Assembly: GCA_018660685.1 (NCBI GenBank) | Contig: JABJJW010000024.1 | Location: forward strand, 1-64,000 | From: Flavobacteriales bacterium | GTDB taxonomy: Bacteria; Bacteroidota; Bacteroidia; Flavobacteriales_G; Salibacteraceae | Length of the DNA stretch: 64,000 nt | Direction of reading: 5' to 3' | In this document: positions 41,863-51,213 of the stretch, one piece after another | Position numbering within the stretch: position 1 is the first letter of the stretch | Layout: each line of letters begins with the position of its first letter | The notes under the pieces: model-generated | The model's database searches: none | Seen by the model: only the letters and a program-made list of their open reading frames with translations | What the model was told of the DNA's origin: nothing | Made by a program: the position numbers and the translations under genes

Positions 41863-42893
41863 CAGAGCATTTGTACAGCAGCAAAACGAATGGATTCCAG
41901 AATTGTTTCTTCGTCCACATTGATGCCAATCTTAACCTTACCAATATTAGGTATCAGAGTGAAGCGGATATTTCCGTTCCGGTTTTTTTTATCGTTATAC
42001 ATCTTGTTTAAAAGTGATGCCTCATCAATTTTATCAACAGGAACGTCAAAATTCTGCTTTAAGTAATCAACTGCTTCTACGAGATGTTCATGAGGCAGGG
42101 CGCAGATTTTATGGGATAAAAACAACTCAGCGACCGTGCCAAAAGCGACCGCCTCACCGTGTAGAATTTTTGCATCCGCTTCCAGTGCATGACCAACAGT
42201 ATGTCCAAAATTGAGCGCTTGACGAATTCCGTGATCGTGTCGATCCTTCTTCGCCATTTCATCTTTGATCAAGAGACTTCTCTTGATCAGTTCAGCGTTT
42301 TTTGAAAGCGAGAGAACATCTCCATCTCGCAATTCATTCCACAACTCGACATCGGCAATAAGCCCATGTTTTACTGTTTCGATGAATCCGCTTTTCAATT
42401 CACGATGAGGCAATGTTTCGAGAAAGGTCGAATCGACCAGTACTCCCTCAGCATCATGCACCGTTCCAATTTGATTTTTGAGCTCAGAATAATTTACACC
42501 AGTCTTTCCACCAATGGCTGCATCAGTCATGCTTAGATGTGTTGTAGGTACAAGTAACGAAGCAATTCCTCGCTTGTAGGTAGAAGCGACAAATCCTCCA
42601 AGGTCCGTGATCATTCCACCTCCAAGAGAAATGAGGAGTGAGCTGCGATCAGCATTGGCTTCGATTAATATTTGCCATACTTCCTCGGCGACTTCAATGC
42701 TCTTAGACTCTTCTCCAGCTTCGACAGAAATTGATGAATATGGAGTTCCTCCGAGATAGCTCTCTTCAAATCGCGGCAAACAATGCGCAACCGTATTGGA
42801 ATCAGTCAGGACAAAAATTTGTGATGGATCGACCTCCTGGAGAAGGTCGTTGAACGACTCAACGCTGCTTATGGCTCTGGTGCTAACACTCAC
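41862..42893 (-). CDS. aroB: 3-dehydroquinate synthase
   Basis: Forms 3-dehydroquinate from DAHP using NAD+ and a divalent metal. LGGGMITDLGGFVASTYKRG (nucleotide site), TTHLSMTDAAIGGKTGVN, ETVKHGLI, LNFGHTVGHALE and GEAVAFGT give the metal-binding Glu and His residues of the family. The longest frame (from TTG 42995) would run 110 bp into the upstream gene; the GTG at 42893 gives 343 residues, the usual length, with only an 11-bp overlap. It lies between the DUF4258-like gene and aroA in the hpt-aroA operon. Confidence 0.94.
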   Translation of the reverse strand: MSVSTRAISSVESFNDLLQEVDPSQIFVLTDSNTVAHCLPRFEESYLGGTPYSSISVEAGEESKSIEVAEEVWQILIEANADRSSLLISLGGGMITDLGGFVASTYKRGIASLLVPTTHLSMTDAAIGGKTGVNYSELKNQIGTVHDAEGVLVDSTFLETLPHRELKSGFIETVKHGLIADVELWNELRDGDVLSLSKNAELIKRSLLIKDEMAKKDRHDHGIRQALNFGHTVGHALEADAKILHGEAVAFGTVAELFLSHKICALPHEHLVEAVDYLKQNFDVPVDKIDEASLLNKMYNDKKNRNGNIRFTLIPNIGKVKIGINVDEETILESIRFAAVQML

Positions 42894-43272
42894 AACTTTG
42901 AGGGTTCTGTTTGTCAGAGATTCCGACAAGGGAATGCTTCTTATCGATTCGCTCAACAATGGCTTCGTAGCTTCGATTCGCCGTGACAAGGTCAATTTGA
43001 TATCGATATGGATCTCCTCCTGGGTTCAGACTTGTAACTTCTGAGTCTTTCCAGATGCTTATCAAATCATCTTCTGAAATATCGAGACAGTCAGTGTAGC
43101 AGATCAGTCGTTCACTTTCATGAAAGACCGAATCGTTTCGAATATCTTCTAGAATACGCTGGGAAGGAGTCCAAATATCAAGGTCGCGAGAATCGTCTCT
43201 TCCAAAGAAGAAGTAGACCATGATGAGACCGATAGCAAACCCAGTAAAATATACGCGCAGCCTTCTTAACAT
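42883..43272 (-). CDS. DUF4258-like membrane-anchored protein
   Basis: 129 residues with one N-terminal membrane helix (about 7-24, FTGFAIGLIMVYFFFG) and a small cytoplasmic or periplasmic domain ending in RSYEAIVERIDKKHSLVGIS and a CEC end. It resembles DUF4258-type proteins found next to obg in this phylum; no function is known. It shares one base with obg and overlaps aroB by about 11 bp. A cytosolic regulator of the shikimate or nucleotide genes is possible but not supported. Confidence 0.75.
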   Translation of the reverse strand: MLRRLRVYFTGFAIGLIMVYFFFGRDDSRDLDIWTPSQRILEDIRNDSVFHESERLICYTDCLDISEDDLISIWKDSEVTSLNPGGDPYRYQIDLVTANRSYEAIVERIDKKHSLVGISDKQNPQSCEC

Positions 43273-44291
43273 TACTCTTTTTCAGTTGTGAGCGTGTTCC
43301 ATAGCATGTCCTTCAAATCACCCAAATTCAGTTGAGAGACGGAGGAGAAAAAGAGATGAGGAAGTCCTTTTGGAAAACTGGCTTCGATCTCATCCATTAA
43401 TTCTTGATCAAGCATGTCCGCCTTTGAAATGGCCACAACATGATCTTTATGCATGAGTTCGGGGTTGTAAGCCTCCAGTTCCTTCATCAAAACTTGGTAC
43501 TCTTCGAAGTGATTGTCGCTATCCGCAGGAATCAGAAATAGAAGGATGGAATTTCTTTCGATATGCCTCAAAAACTCATAGCCGAGTCCTTTACCCATGC
43601 TTGCGCCTTCGATGATGCCGGGAATATCCGCCATGACAAAGGAGAGATCATCGTGATAACGGACGATGCCAAGATTTGGAGTGAGCGTCGTGAACGCGTA
43701 GTCTGCGATCTCAGGCTTGGCCGCGGTTATCGTACTTAGGAGAGTTGATTTTCCAGCATTTGGAAATCCAACCAACCCGACGTCAGCAAGTATTTTGAGC
43801 TCCAGAATGAACCAATCCTCGACTCCTGGAGTTCCTGGTTGAGCATACCTTGGAGTTTGTTTGGTAGAGTTTTTAAAGTGCCAATTTCCTAAACCACCTC
43901 GGCCGCCTTGGGCGATGGTGAATTCTTGACCTTCTTCCGTAACCTCAAACAGTTGTTCTCCGGTTTCCGCATTACGAACTACGGTGCCGGGAGGAACTTC
44001 CATAAAGACGTTTTTACCACTTGCTCCAGTAGAAGTTTGTTTCCCGCCTGGTTTTCCATCATCAGCCCTGACGTGCTTCCGATATTTCAAGTGAAGCAAT
44101 GTCCACATCTGCTTGTTCGCTCGAAGAATGATGCTTCCGCCTTGACCTCCATCACCTCCATCCGGACCACCTTTGGATACAAATTTTTCTCTACGGAAAT
44201 GTACGGATCCTGGTCCACCATTGCCGCTTCGACAGTTGACCTTGACATAGTCAACAAAGTTGCTCGAGTGAATTTTTCGGTTTTTGGCCAT
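43272..44291 (-). CDS. obg: Obg family GTPase (ObgE/CgtA)
   Basis: 339 residues: a glycine-rich Obg fold (about 1-160, with [17 protein letters not shown] and GGPDGGDGG) followed by a Ras-like G domain with [12 protein letters not shown] (P-loop), DIPGIIEGA (G3, switch II) and SKAD (G4). Obg binds the 50S subunit and takes part in ribosome assembly and in ppGpp-linked growth control. The variable C-terminal domain is absent, which is normal for this group. It lies 3 bp after adk. Confidence 0.96.
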   Translation of the reverse strand: MAKNRKIHSSNFVDYVKVNCRSGNGGPGSVHFRREKFVSKGGPDGGDGGQGGSIILRANKQMWTLLHLKYRKHVRADDGKPGGKQTSTGASGKNVFMEVPPGTVVRNAETGEQLFEVTEEGQEFTIAQGGRGGLGNWHFKNSTKQTPRYAQPGTPGVEDWFILELKILADVGLVGFPNAGKSTLLSTITAAKPEIADYAFTTLTPNLGIVRYHDDLSFVMADIPGIIEGASMGKGLGYEFLRHIERNSILLFLIPADSDNHFEEYQVLMKELEAYNPELMHKDHVVAISKADMLDQELMDEIEASFPKGLPHLFFSSVSQLNLGDLKDMLWNTLTTEKE

Positions 44292-44294
44292 AGG

Positions 44295-44867
44295 TTAAAC
44301 CTTCGCTTCGATGGTGTCGGCTAATCGATTGAAGATGTCTTCAATTGAACCGATGCCATCAATTCCTGTGTATTTACCCTTCTCTTTATAGAAGTCCGCT
44401 ACGGGTGCGGTTTGAGCGTTGTAAACATCAATTCTGTTCTGAATGATTTCTGGGTTGGCATCATCAGGTCTGCCACTGTCAAGGGCTCGTTTTTTCAGGC
44501 GTTCCCGAAGTTCATCTTCCTCTACTTCAAGAGCTAGAGCCATCGTAATTGAAGCGCTTTTCTCCCCTAGGAACGTATCAAGGGCCGCTGCCTGTGCAGT
44601 TGTTCGTGGAAATCCATCATAAATTACACCGTTTGCCTGAGGATGCTTTTGGACCTCATTTTCTAATATCTTGATCGTAATTTCATCAGGAACCAAGTTT
44701 CCTTTATCAGAATAACTTTTGGCAAGTTTTGCTAAATCAGATTCTGGATCGAGTGCCCTAAACACATCGCCAGTTGAAATATGAACCAAGTCAAATCTCT
44801 CTCTCAGCTTGTCACTTTGTGTTCCTTTTCCTGCACCAGGAGGGCCGAATATTACGATGTTGATCAT
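44295..44867 (-). CDS. adk: Adenylate kinase
   Basis: 190-residue short-type adenylate kinase that balances ATP, ADP and AMP. GPPGAGKGT (8-16) is the P-loop, DGFPRT the AMP-binding motif and RPDDANPE lies in the LID region. No zinc-binding cysteines are present and the LID is short, as in the small form. Its start overlaps the hpt stop by four bases, linking purine salvage and nucleotide interconversion. Confidence 0.96.
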   Translation of the reverse strand: MINIVIFGPPGAGKGTQSDKLRERFDLVHISTGDVFRALDPESDLAKLAKSYSDKGNLVPDEITIKILENEVQKHPQANGVIYDGFPRTTAQAAALDTFLGEKSASITMALALEVEEDELRERLKKRALDSGRPDDANPEIIQNRIDVYNAQTAPVADFYKEKGKYTGIDGIGSIEDIFNRLADTIEAKV

Positions 44868-45400
44868 AGGTCTTCTTTTAGGATATATACTTCCGGAAGG
44901 TTGCGGCCAAGTCCATCATAGTCAAGACCATAGCCAAGTAGAAACTTGTTGTCTACTTCAAAACAAACATAGTCAATAGGCAGGTTTTGCTTGTACGCTT
45001 CCTTCTTAAACAACAGCGTGCAAGTCTTGACAGATTTGGGGTTGTGAGTTTTTAAATGATCATGAAGTGCCTTTAAAGTGTTGCCAGTGTCAACGATGTC
45101 TTCCACAAGAATTACATCGCGACCTTCTAAGTCAAGTTCTCCTGCTTCATGGAACTTCACCCTGCCAGTAGTTTCCATTCCTAAGTACGATGATGCTTTT
45201 AAAAACCCTACTTCACATTCCAATCGGTATTCTTTCATCAAATCAGAGAAGAACATGAAAGAGCCATGAAGAATCCCTAAGAAAATTGGGGTAGAATCTC
45301 TGTAGTCGTGCATCAGATTCCGAGCAACTCGCTCCATCTCATTGGCAATTTCTACCTGAGATAAATAAACGTCGAACTGCTTGTCTCTTACCGTGATCAT
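44864..45400 (-). CDS. hpt: Hypoxanthine phosphoribosyltransferase
   Basis: 178-residue type I phosphoribosyltransferase that makes IMP or GMP from hypoxanthine or guanine and PRPP. VILVEDIVDTGNTLKAL is the PRPP-binding motif, FLGILHGSFMF the first loop, and the C-terminal VDNKFLLGYGLDYDG the base site. A longer frame starts at GTG 45433, but a promoter-like TACTTTCG box lies within that extra part, so I take ATG 45400, which also fits the length of homologues. It is the first gene of the minus-strand operon hpt-adk-obg-(DUF4258-like)-aroB-aroA and is divergent from purK. Confidence 0.94.
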   Translation of the reverse strand: MITVRDKQFDVYLSQVEIANEMERVARNLMHDYRDSTPIFLGILHGSFMFFSDLMKEYRLECEVGFLKASSYLGMETTGRVKFHEAGELDLEGRDVILVEDIVDTGNTLKALHDHLKTHNPKSVKTCTLLFKKEAYKQNLPIDYVCFEVDNKFLLGYGLDYDGLGRNLPEVYILKEDL

Positions 45401-45456
45401 TCTTCCAAAAAATCGTTTGCGAAAGTACATCACGGCTGTGGAAGATTCTTGTCGAA

Positions 45457-45464
45457 TATCTTTG
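45457..45464 (+). promoter_or_regulatory. Candidate -7 box for purK-purE
   Basis: TATCTTTG, an exact match to TAnnTTTG, 20 nt before the purK ATG. The -33 place has CTG rather than TTG. It lies in the 84-bp region between purK and hpt, so salvage and de novo synthesis start from one control region. Confidence 0.45.
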
Positions 45465-45484
45465 CGCCTTTCTAAATTCTGGAT

Positions 45485-46603
45485 ATGCGAATAGGAATTG
45501 TAGGTGGAGGTCAGTTAGGCAGGATGTTCATCCAAAATGCACTCAATTACGGACATGAGATCGTTACGCTCGATCCCGACCCTTCGGCTCCGTGTAGTGC
45601 TATATCTCATGAGTTTATTTGTGCTGATCGAAATGACTTTGATGCGGTCTATGCAATGGGTAAGGCATGCGATGTGGTGACCATCGAAATTGAAAATGTC
45701 AGCATTGAGGCTTTGGAAAAGTTAGAATTAGAAGGAATCCCAGTTTATCCTCAGCCCCGGATCCTAAAACTGGTCAAAGACAAAGGCGTTCAGAAACAAT
45801 TTTACAGTGATCACGGCTTCGCCACAGCTCCATTTGCACTGGTAGAAAATCGTGATCAGATTAATGATCATCTCCATCTATTACCTGTAATGCAAAAAAT
45901 GCGTGTTGGTGGATACGATGGGAGAGGAGTTACCCCAATAAAATCTCAAGACGATATCCACTCGGGTTTCGATGCGCCATCTGTTCTCGAGCAATGGGTG
46001 GACTATGAAATGGAGCTCTCAGTGCTGGTAGCTCGGAATGGTAAAGGGGATGTCCTAAGCTTCCCATTGGTTGAACAAGTCTTTAATGACGAGGCAAATC
46101 TGGTAGACTACCTCGTGAGTCCGGCCCGCGTTGATCAAGCAATAGAAGATGAAGCTCGTAGGACTGCCGAAAGGTTGATTTCCGAAATTGACATGGTTGG
46201 GCTACTGGCGGTTGAAATGTTCCTAACTCGAGACGGCCAAATCCTTATAAATGAAATCGCCCCTCGGCCGCACAACAGTGGACATCATACGATCGAAGCT
46301 TGTTTTACTTCTCAGTACGACATTCACATGAGAGCGATACTCAACTGGCCACTGGGAGATACAGCCTTAACAAGTTCAGCGGCAATGATCAACTTGCTGG
46401 GAGAGAAAGGCTATGAGGGACCAGTGAATTACGACGGGCTGGAAGAGGCAATTGCTCAGGGAGGAGTATATCCGCATATCTACGGAAAGTCAGTCACTAA
46501 GCCTTTTCGAAAAATGGGACACGTTACAGTACTCGGCTCTAGCTCTGAAGAGGCACTTCATAAAGCCAAGGCGGTCAAAGAGAAGATCAAAGTAATCACG
46601 TAA
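45485..46603 (+). CDS. purK: 5-(carboxyamino)imidazole ribonucleotide synthase
   Basis: 372-residue ATP-grasp enzyme that converts AIR, ATP and bicarbonate to N5-CAIR in purine synthesis. The N-terminal nucleotide-binding part starts IGIVGGGQLGRMF, MRVGGYDGRGV is the ATP-grasp loop and NEIAPRPHNSGHHTIEAC the metal-binding end that marks PurK. The purE gene follows after 9 bp; the two always act in sequence. Confidence 0.97.
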   Translation: MRIGIVGGGQLGRMFIQNALNYGHEIVTLDPDPSAPCSAISHEFICADRNDFDAVYAMGKACDVVTIEIENVSIEALEKLELEGIPVYPQPRILKLVKDKGVQKQFYSDHGFATAPFALVENRDQINDHLHLLPVMQKMRVGGYDGRGVTPIKSQDDIHSGFDAPSVLEQWVDYEMELSVLVARNGKGDVLSFPLVEQVFNDEANLVDYLVSPARVDQAIEDEARRTAERLISEIDMVGLLAVEMFLTRDGQILINEIAPRPHNSGHHTIEACFTSQYDIHMRAILNWPLGDTALTSSAAMINLLGEKGYEGPVNYDGLEEAIAQGGVYPHIYGKSVTKPFRKMGHVTVLGSSSEEALHKAKAVKEKIKVIT

Positions 46604-46612
46604 TTTAGCCAC

Positions 46613-47110
46613 ATGGCAGAAAAACCTCTTGTCGGTATCATAATGGGAAGCAAAAGCGACTTTCCAGTGATGAAAGATGCAGTTGACATTCTAAGCGAGT
46701 TCGGAATAGCATGTGATGTTGACATCGTTTCAGCTCATCGCACTCCTGAAAAGATGATGGACTATGCTGCTTCCGCTTACGATAACGGATTGAAGGTGAT
46801 CATTGCTGGAGCTGGAGGTGCTGCGCATTTGCCTGGAATGGTCGCGTCTGTCACGACATTGCCGGTGGTTGGAGTGCCAGTTAAGTCTTCCAATTCAATC
46901 GACGGATGGGATTCGATATTGTCCATTCTTCAAATGCCTGGTGGGGTTCCAGTAGCAACGGTGGCATTAAATGCCGCCAAGAATGCAGGTATCCTTGCAG
47001 CACAGATAATTGGAACTTTCGATTCTGATGTTCAAGATCGATTGAAAGCCTACAAAGAGTCCCTCAAAGAGAAGGTTGCTCAGATGTCCAGAGACATCCA
47101 AAGTGAGTAA
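46613..47110 (+). CDS. purE: N5-carboxyaminoimidazole ribonucleotide mutase
   Basis: 165-residue class I PurE, which rearranges N5-CAIR to CAIR. MGSKSDFPVMKDA carries the substrate-binding Ser and Asp, SAHRTPEKM the catalytic His, and IIAGAGGAAHLPGMVA the glycine-rich loop. It forms an octamer in known cases. It is cotranscribed with purK, and the T9SS cargo gene starts 5 bp later. Confidence 0.97.
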   Translation: MAEKPLVGIIMGSKSDFPVMKDAVDILSEFGIACDVDIVSAHRTPEKMMDYAASAYDNGLKVIIAGAGGAAHLPGMVASVTTLPVVGVPVKSSNSIDGWDSILSILQMPGGVPVATVALNAAKNAGILAAQIIGTFDSDVQDRLKAYKESLKEKVAQMSRDIQSE

Positions 47111-47115
47111 ACTAA

Positions 47116-49833
47116 ATGTCTCCATTTAGCGTCTTGTCTCCAACTACAATGCTCCGAAGTATTCCCATATACATCCTCTTGTTTTTGTGCATTCCTTCAG
47201 TAGGAACAGCACAGTTGAACGTAACGAGTGCCAAACAATCTGGAAACTGGGCAGATTACTACGTTCAGGATGTTTTGCTTGGATCCGGTGTCATCGCATT
47301 CAATGCCACATTTACGGGCTGTGACACTTCATTTTTCGGACATCAGGTTGGTTATGACTCTACGCAAATCGGAGAATATACCTCCGACAGTACGATCGTG
47401 GATATTCCATACGGTCTGTGGATGGCATCGGGAAGTGTTGAGGAAAGAACTTCCAGTTCAATCAATCCAAATCCAGGGCCTGGTGGGTCTGATGGAGTTG
47501 GAGACGCAGATTTACAATTGTTGATTCCTGGATATTCGTTGAACAATGCGGCGATTCTCGAATTCGATTTCGTTCCTCAAGGAGATACCATCCGATTCAG
47601 CTATGTATTTGCTAGCATGGAATACCCAAACTATGTCTGTTCCAACTTTAATGATGTCTTTGGCTTCTTTTTGAGCGGGCCGGGCATTAGCGGTCCTTAT
47701 TCCAATGGAGCTGAGAATCTCGCCATCATCCCAGGCACAGGCACGGAGGTCTCTATCAATTCGGTCAATGACATTGCGGGTGGATCAAACTGTTCTCCGC
47801 CTTGTCCCTGTAACTCACAATACTTTGCAAATAACTACACCGCTCCCACAGATACGAATGTCCTCTATGGAGGAATGACTGTGACGCTTGAAGCGGTGTC
47901 GGAAGTGGTTTGTGGTGACACTTACCATATCAAAATGGCCATCGCAGATGCGGGCGATGGAATTCTTGATTCTGGCGTTTTTCTGGAAGGCGGGAGTTTC
48001 AGTTCCAATCTCATCGAGGTGAGCATTGCCTCTGTAAATGGAGATAGCACCATTAATGAAGGATGCGGTTTTGCTGAGATCCAATTCGTTCGAGATGACA
48101 CTGCAGATTCTGCATTCACCATCATCAACTATGTCGGAACTGCAACCAATGGAGTCGACTTCACGGAACTTCCTGATACCATCATTTTACCGCCGGGTGT
48201 CTCGGATACCATCATCACCATCATCCCATTTGCCGATACCTTGAATGAAGGGATGGAGTTCATCACAATCCAGGCAATAAGCGTTACGGCCTGCGGCGAT
48301 ACCTTCATCAGCGAGGGAACCTTATACTTCTTTGATGTTCCAAACCTCACGGGGAATTTAACACCCGATACGGCATTTGATTGTCCGCCCGACTCTATAA
48401 ATCTGTACGCCATTATTACGGGTGGAGGTCCGCCCCCATACACCTATCTATGGAGTACTGGTGATACGATTGATAATTTCTGGGTGACTCTTTCTCCGAA
48501 TGGAGGAGTGGACACTTTTGTTGTCGAGATTCAGGATAGTTGTGCTCTGAGCACGTTTTACGATACTGTTTTTGTGACGAAGAACTACTTGGATGATCCA
48601 GTGGTCGCAATCATCAATGATTCATCCGTGAATTGTGCAGGAGATCAGATTATCCTTGCATTGAATCAATTGTTTGGGACACCACCTTTTACCTATGCTT
48701 GGTCTGATGGATCGAGCGATGTTACGGATACCGTGACCGTAAATGACCCAATGACCGTTTTCGTGACCGTCACAGATGCCTGCGGTCGAGAAGTGGTTGA
48801 TACAGCGAAACTGACTATTAAAGACCCTGAGACTTTTACGGTGGCTTTTCCAGACACAACTATTTTCTGCATTGGATCTGCTTTGACAATTGATCCGGTA
48901 TTTAGTGGAGGAGTTGGACCATATACCTACTCATGGGATAAAATCAATCCAGTTTTTGATGACGATTCCATAATTACCGTCACAATACTTGGAGACACGA
49001 CCATCCACTTCTGGGTAAGGGATGATTGCGGTAGGAGATATGACACTTCGTTTTTTATTCGTGCTCTCCAAATTCCTCAGTTAGCGGCCACCTTAGATGG
49101 AGCTGAGGCCCAATGTGCAGGAGCTGAATTTGAACTCATTCCAGACGTGACAGGAGGATTAGAACCTATTCAATATGAATGGTCTACGGGTGACTCAAAT
49201 TCTTTTGTGCTCTTCACAGCAAGTACGACGCAGCTGGTGAGTCTTTCAGTCACTGATTTTTGCGGAAATCGGGATTCGACCACGGCGCTGATTTCGATCC
49301 CTGATTACGGAGACATTGACCTACTCATATCAAATGATGTTTCGGTGTGCTATGGAGATGAGTACACCTTTGAAATTATTGCGAATGGCGGTGCTGGTGG
49401 ATTTAGATATGAGTGGCAACCAATCAATGAACCGCTCCCCAGTGAGACTTTTATTAAGCTGAATGAGAATCGCTATAAAGTGATTTCAAAACAGAGCAAT
49501 AATCACTACCTCCTTGTCACTGACACGTGCGGAAACACAGCGAGCGATACCGTCTCGATTACCGTTGATCATTGCGTGTTCATACCGAATGTAATCTCAC
49601 CAAATGGTGATGGAATCAACGATGCGTTCTACATCAATAACATCACGAATTTTGAAGACCCATATCTCGTCATTTACAATCGTTGGGGACAGCGAGTGTT
49701 CGAGTCTAAGCCTTATAAAAATGAGTGGGTTCCACTGAACCATAGCTCCGGAACATACTTCTACATTCTTCGTTCAGAAAACTTCCCAGAGCTGAGAGGA
49801 ACATTAACGCTTGTCAATGATAAGAAGCGGTAG
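47116..49833 (+). CDS. Large T9SS cargo protein with choice-of-anchor L and type B sorting domains
   Basis: 905 residues: signal peptide (about 12-33, ending GTAQ), a choice-of-anchor L domain (about 35-300, with DADLQLLIPGYSLNNAAIL and FVFASMEYPNY-type strands), a Calx-beta-like domain (about 300-400), several Ig/PKD-like repeats, each with a Cys pair and a YAWSDG/YEWSTG strand, and a C-terminal type B domain from about 821 (VFIPNVISPNGDGIND, YNRWGQRVFES). It should be secreted by T9SS and remain on the surface or be released. ATG 47116 lies 5 bp after purE; ATG 47149 gives the better signal peptide. The link to purE is only positional. Confidence 0.9.
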   Translation: MSPFSVLSPTTMLRSIPIYILLFLCIPSVGTAQLNVTSAKQSGNWADYYVQDVLLGSGVIAFNATFTGCDTSFFGHQVGYDSTQIGEYTSDSTIVDIPYGLWMASGSVEERTSSSINPNPGPGGSDGVGDADLQLLIPGYSLNNAAILEFDFVPQGDTIRFSYVFASMEYPNYVCSNFNDVFGFFLSGPGISGPYSNGAENLAIIPGTGTEVSINSVNDIAGGSNCSPPCPCNSQYFANNYTAPTDTNVLYGGMTVTLEAVSEVVCGDTYHIKMAIADAGDGILDSGVFLEGGSFSSNLIEVSIASVNGDSTINEGCGFAEIQFVRDDTADSAFTIINYVGTATNGVDFTELPDTIILPPGVSDTIITIIPFADTLNEGMEFITIQAISVTACGDTFISEGTLYFFDVPNLTGNLTPDTAFDCPPDSINLYAIITGGGPPPYTYLWSTGDTIDNFWVTLSPNGGVDTFVVEIQDSCALSTFYDTVFVTKNYLDDPVVAIINDSSVNCAGDQIILALNQLFGTPPFTYAWSDGSSDVTDTVTVNDPMTVFVTVTDACGREVVDTAKLTIKDPETFTVAFPDTTIFCIGSALTIDPVFSGGVGPYTYSWDKINPVFDDDSIITVTILGDTTIHFWVRDDCGRRYDTSFFIRALQIPQLAATLDGAEAQCAGAEFELIPDVTGGLEPIQYEWSTGDSNSFVLFTASTTQLVSLSVTDFCGNRDSTTALISIPDYGDIDLLISNDVSVCYGDEYTFEIIANGGAGGFRYEWQPINEPLPSETFIKLNENRYKVISKQSNNHYLLVTDTCGNTASDTVSITVDHCVFIPNVISPNGDGINDAFYINNITNFEDPYLVIYNRWGQRVFESKPYKNEWVPLNHSSGTYFYILRSENFPELRGTLTLVNDKKR

Positions 49834-50437
49834 TTAAATCGATCGGGTCTGTATTCAGCAACTTTAATTCTTCGCGATGATTGTTGGAACTGATAATCGT
49901 GATCTTTTCTGACCCTATTTTTCCCAACCGATCATTGTACCAGTCCATCCAACGCTCATCTAGATTCGAACAGGGTTCATCCAACAAAAGAATATCGGAA
50001 TCGCTATGCAAGGTCAAAGAAAGCTTGAGCCGCTGTTGCATACCAGAGCTCAAATGTTTCAACTGCTTTGAAGAATGTGCGTCAAGTTCAATATCGTTTA
50101 TAATTTCCTCAGGACTTGAACTTAACGCCTGGAGTTGATGGTGCAATTCAATTGCTTCAGTGACCGTAAATTCTTCAAATAACTCGAGATATGGAGCAGT
50201 TATACTCAAGTGCTTAAACCAAGACGCAATCTCAATCCTATCGCCATTCTTTTGATACAAGATTGATCCATCGGTTGGAGTCACAAAACCAGAAATGATT
50301 TGGAGGAGCGTAGACTTTCCGCTTCCGTTGTGACCCGTAATCGCGTAGATATTTCCAGATTCAAATCTGGCATTCACCTTTTTAAAAATCCAATGATTGC
50401 CGTACTGCTTCCCGATATCGGAAAGTTCAATGCGCAT
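49814..50437 (-). CDS. ABC transporter ATP-binding protein, no permease nearby
   Basis: 207-residue ATPase with Walker A GHNGSGKST, a variant signature LSSGMQQR and Walker B LLLDEPCSNLDE. It is shorter than usual and resembles the CcmA/simple exporter branch. It ends the lipid A operon and overlaps lpxA by one base, so a role in envelope lipid or polysaccharide export is possible. No membrane subunit lies next to it. The 3' end overlaps the convergent cargo gene by 20 bp. Confidence 0.9.
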   Translation of the reverse strand: MRIELSDIGKQYGNHWIFKKVNARFESGNIYAITGHNGSGKSTLLQIISGFVTPTDGSILYQKNGDRIEIASWFKHLSITAPYLELFEEFTVTEAIELHHQLQALSSSPEEIINDIELDAHSSKQLKHLSSGMQQRLKLSLTLHSDSDILLLDEPCSNLDERWMDWYNDRLGKIGSEKITIISSNNHREELKLLNTDPIDLTTASYH

Positions 50438-51213
50438 TAGGAAGCGCCTCTCATTACACCTCGTTCAGAGGAACGAATAAACTCAAGAATCTCTTCTTTG
50501 AATGGAGATTGATCAATGGCTTCTTCAGCTGCCTTGACACCTTTATTTGGGTTTTCATGAAGTACATACACATGTCGATAGATGTCCTCAATGCGCTTCA
50601 CATCATCATCACTGAATCCACGTCGTCGCAAGCCAATGGAGTTGACTCCAACATAACTGATCGGTTCTCGAGCGGCTTTTACATACGGTGGAACATTCTT
50701 GCGAACAAGCGTTCCGCCTGCAATGAATGAATGTGCTCCAATCCGAATGAATTGCTGAACAGCAACCAAACCTTCCAATATCGCGTGGTCTTCGATTTGA
50801 AGATGTCCTGCTAGCGTCACACAATTGGCCAAAATCACATTATTTCCAACGATACAATCATGAGCTACGTGGACGTAGGCCATGAGTAAACAATTGCTTC
50901 CAACTTCAGTCTTCCACTTATCCTTTGTGCCTTTATTGATGGTCACACATTCTCTGATCGTTGTATTGTACCCGATAATGGCGTGAGTCTCTTCTCCGCC
51001 ATATTTTAAATCCTGAGGGATAGCAGAGATTACGGCACCGGGGAAAATTTTGCAATTCTTACCGATACGAGCACCGTCCATGATCGTGACATTCGGTCCG
51101 ATCCATGTTCCATCGCCAATCTCAACATCACCGTAAACAGTGGAGAAAGGCTCGATGGTTACGTTTTCGCCAATCTTGGCGTTAGGATGAATGTTGGCTC
51201 TTAACTCGCTCAT
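50437..51213 (-). CDS. lpxA: UDP-N-acetylglucosamine acyltransferase
   Basis: 258-residue left-handed beta-helix enzyme that adds the first 3-hydroxyacyl chain to UDP-GlcNAc, the first step of lipid A synthesis. IHPNAKIGENVTIEPFS opens the helix, and AYVHVAHDCIVGNNVI holds the catalytic His. The C-terminal helical part (GLRRRGFSDDDVKRIEDIYR) is typical. Two ATG codons lie side by side at 51216 and 51213; the inner one is given. It overlaps lpxC/fabZ by about 32 bp. Confidence 0.96.
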   Translation of the reverse strand: MSELRANIHPNAKIGENVTIEPFSTVYGDVEIGDGTWIGPNVTIMDGARIGKNCKIFPGAVISAIPQDLKYGGEETHAIIGYNTTIRECVTINKGTKDKWKTEVGSNCLLMAYVHVAHDCIVGNNVILANCVTLAGHLQIEDHAILEGLVAVQQFIRIGAHSFIAGGTLVRKNVPPYVKAAREPISYVGVNSIGLRRRGFSDDDVKRIEDIYRHVYVLHENPNKGVKAAEEAIDQSPFKEEILEFIRSSERGVMRGAS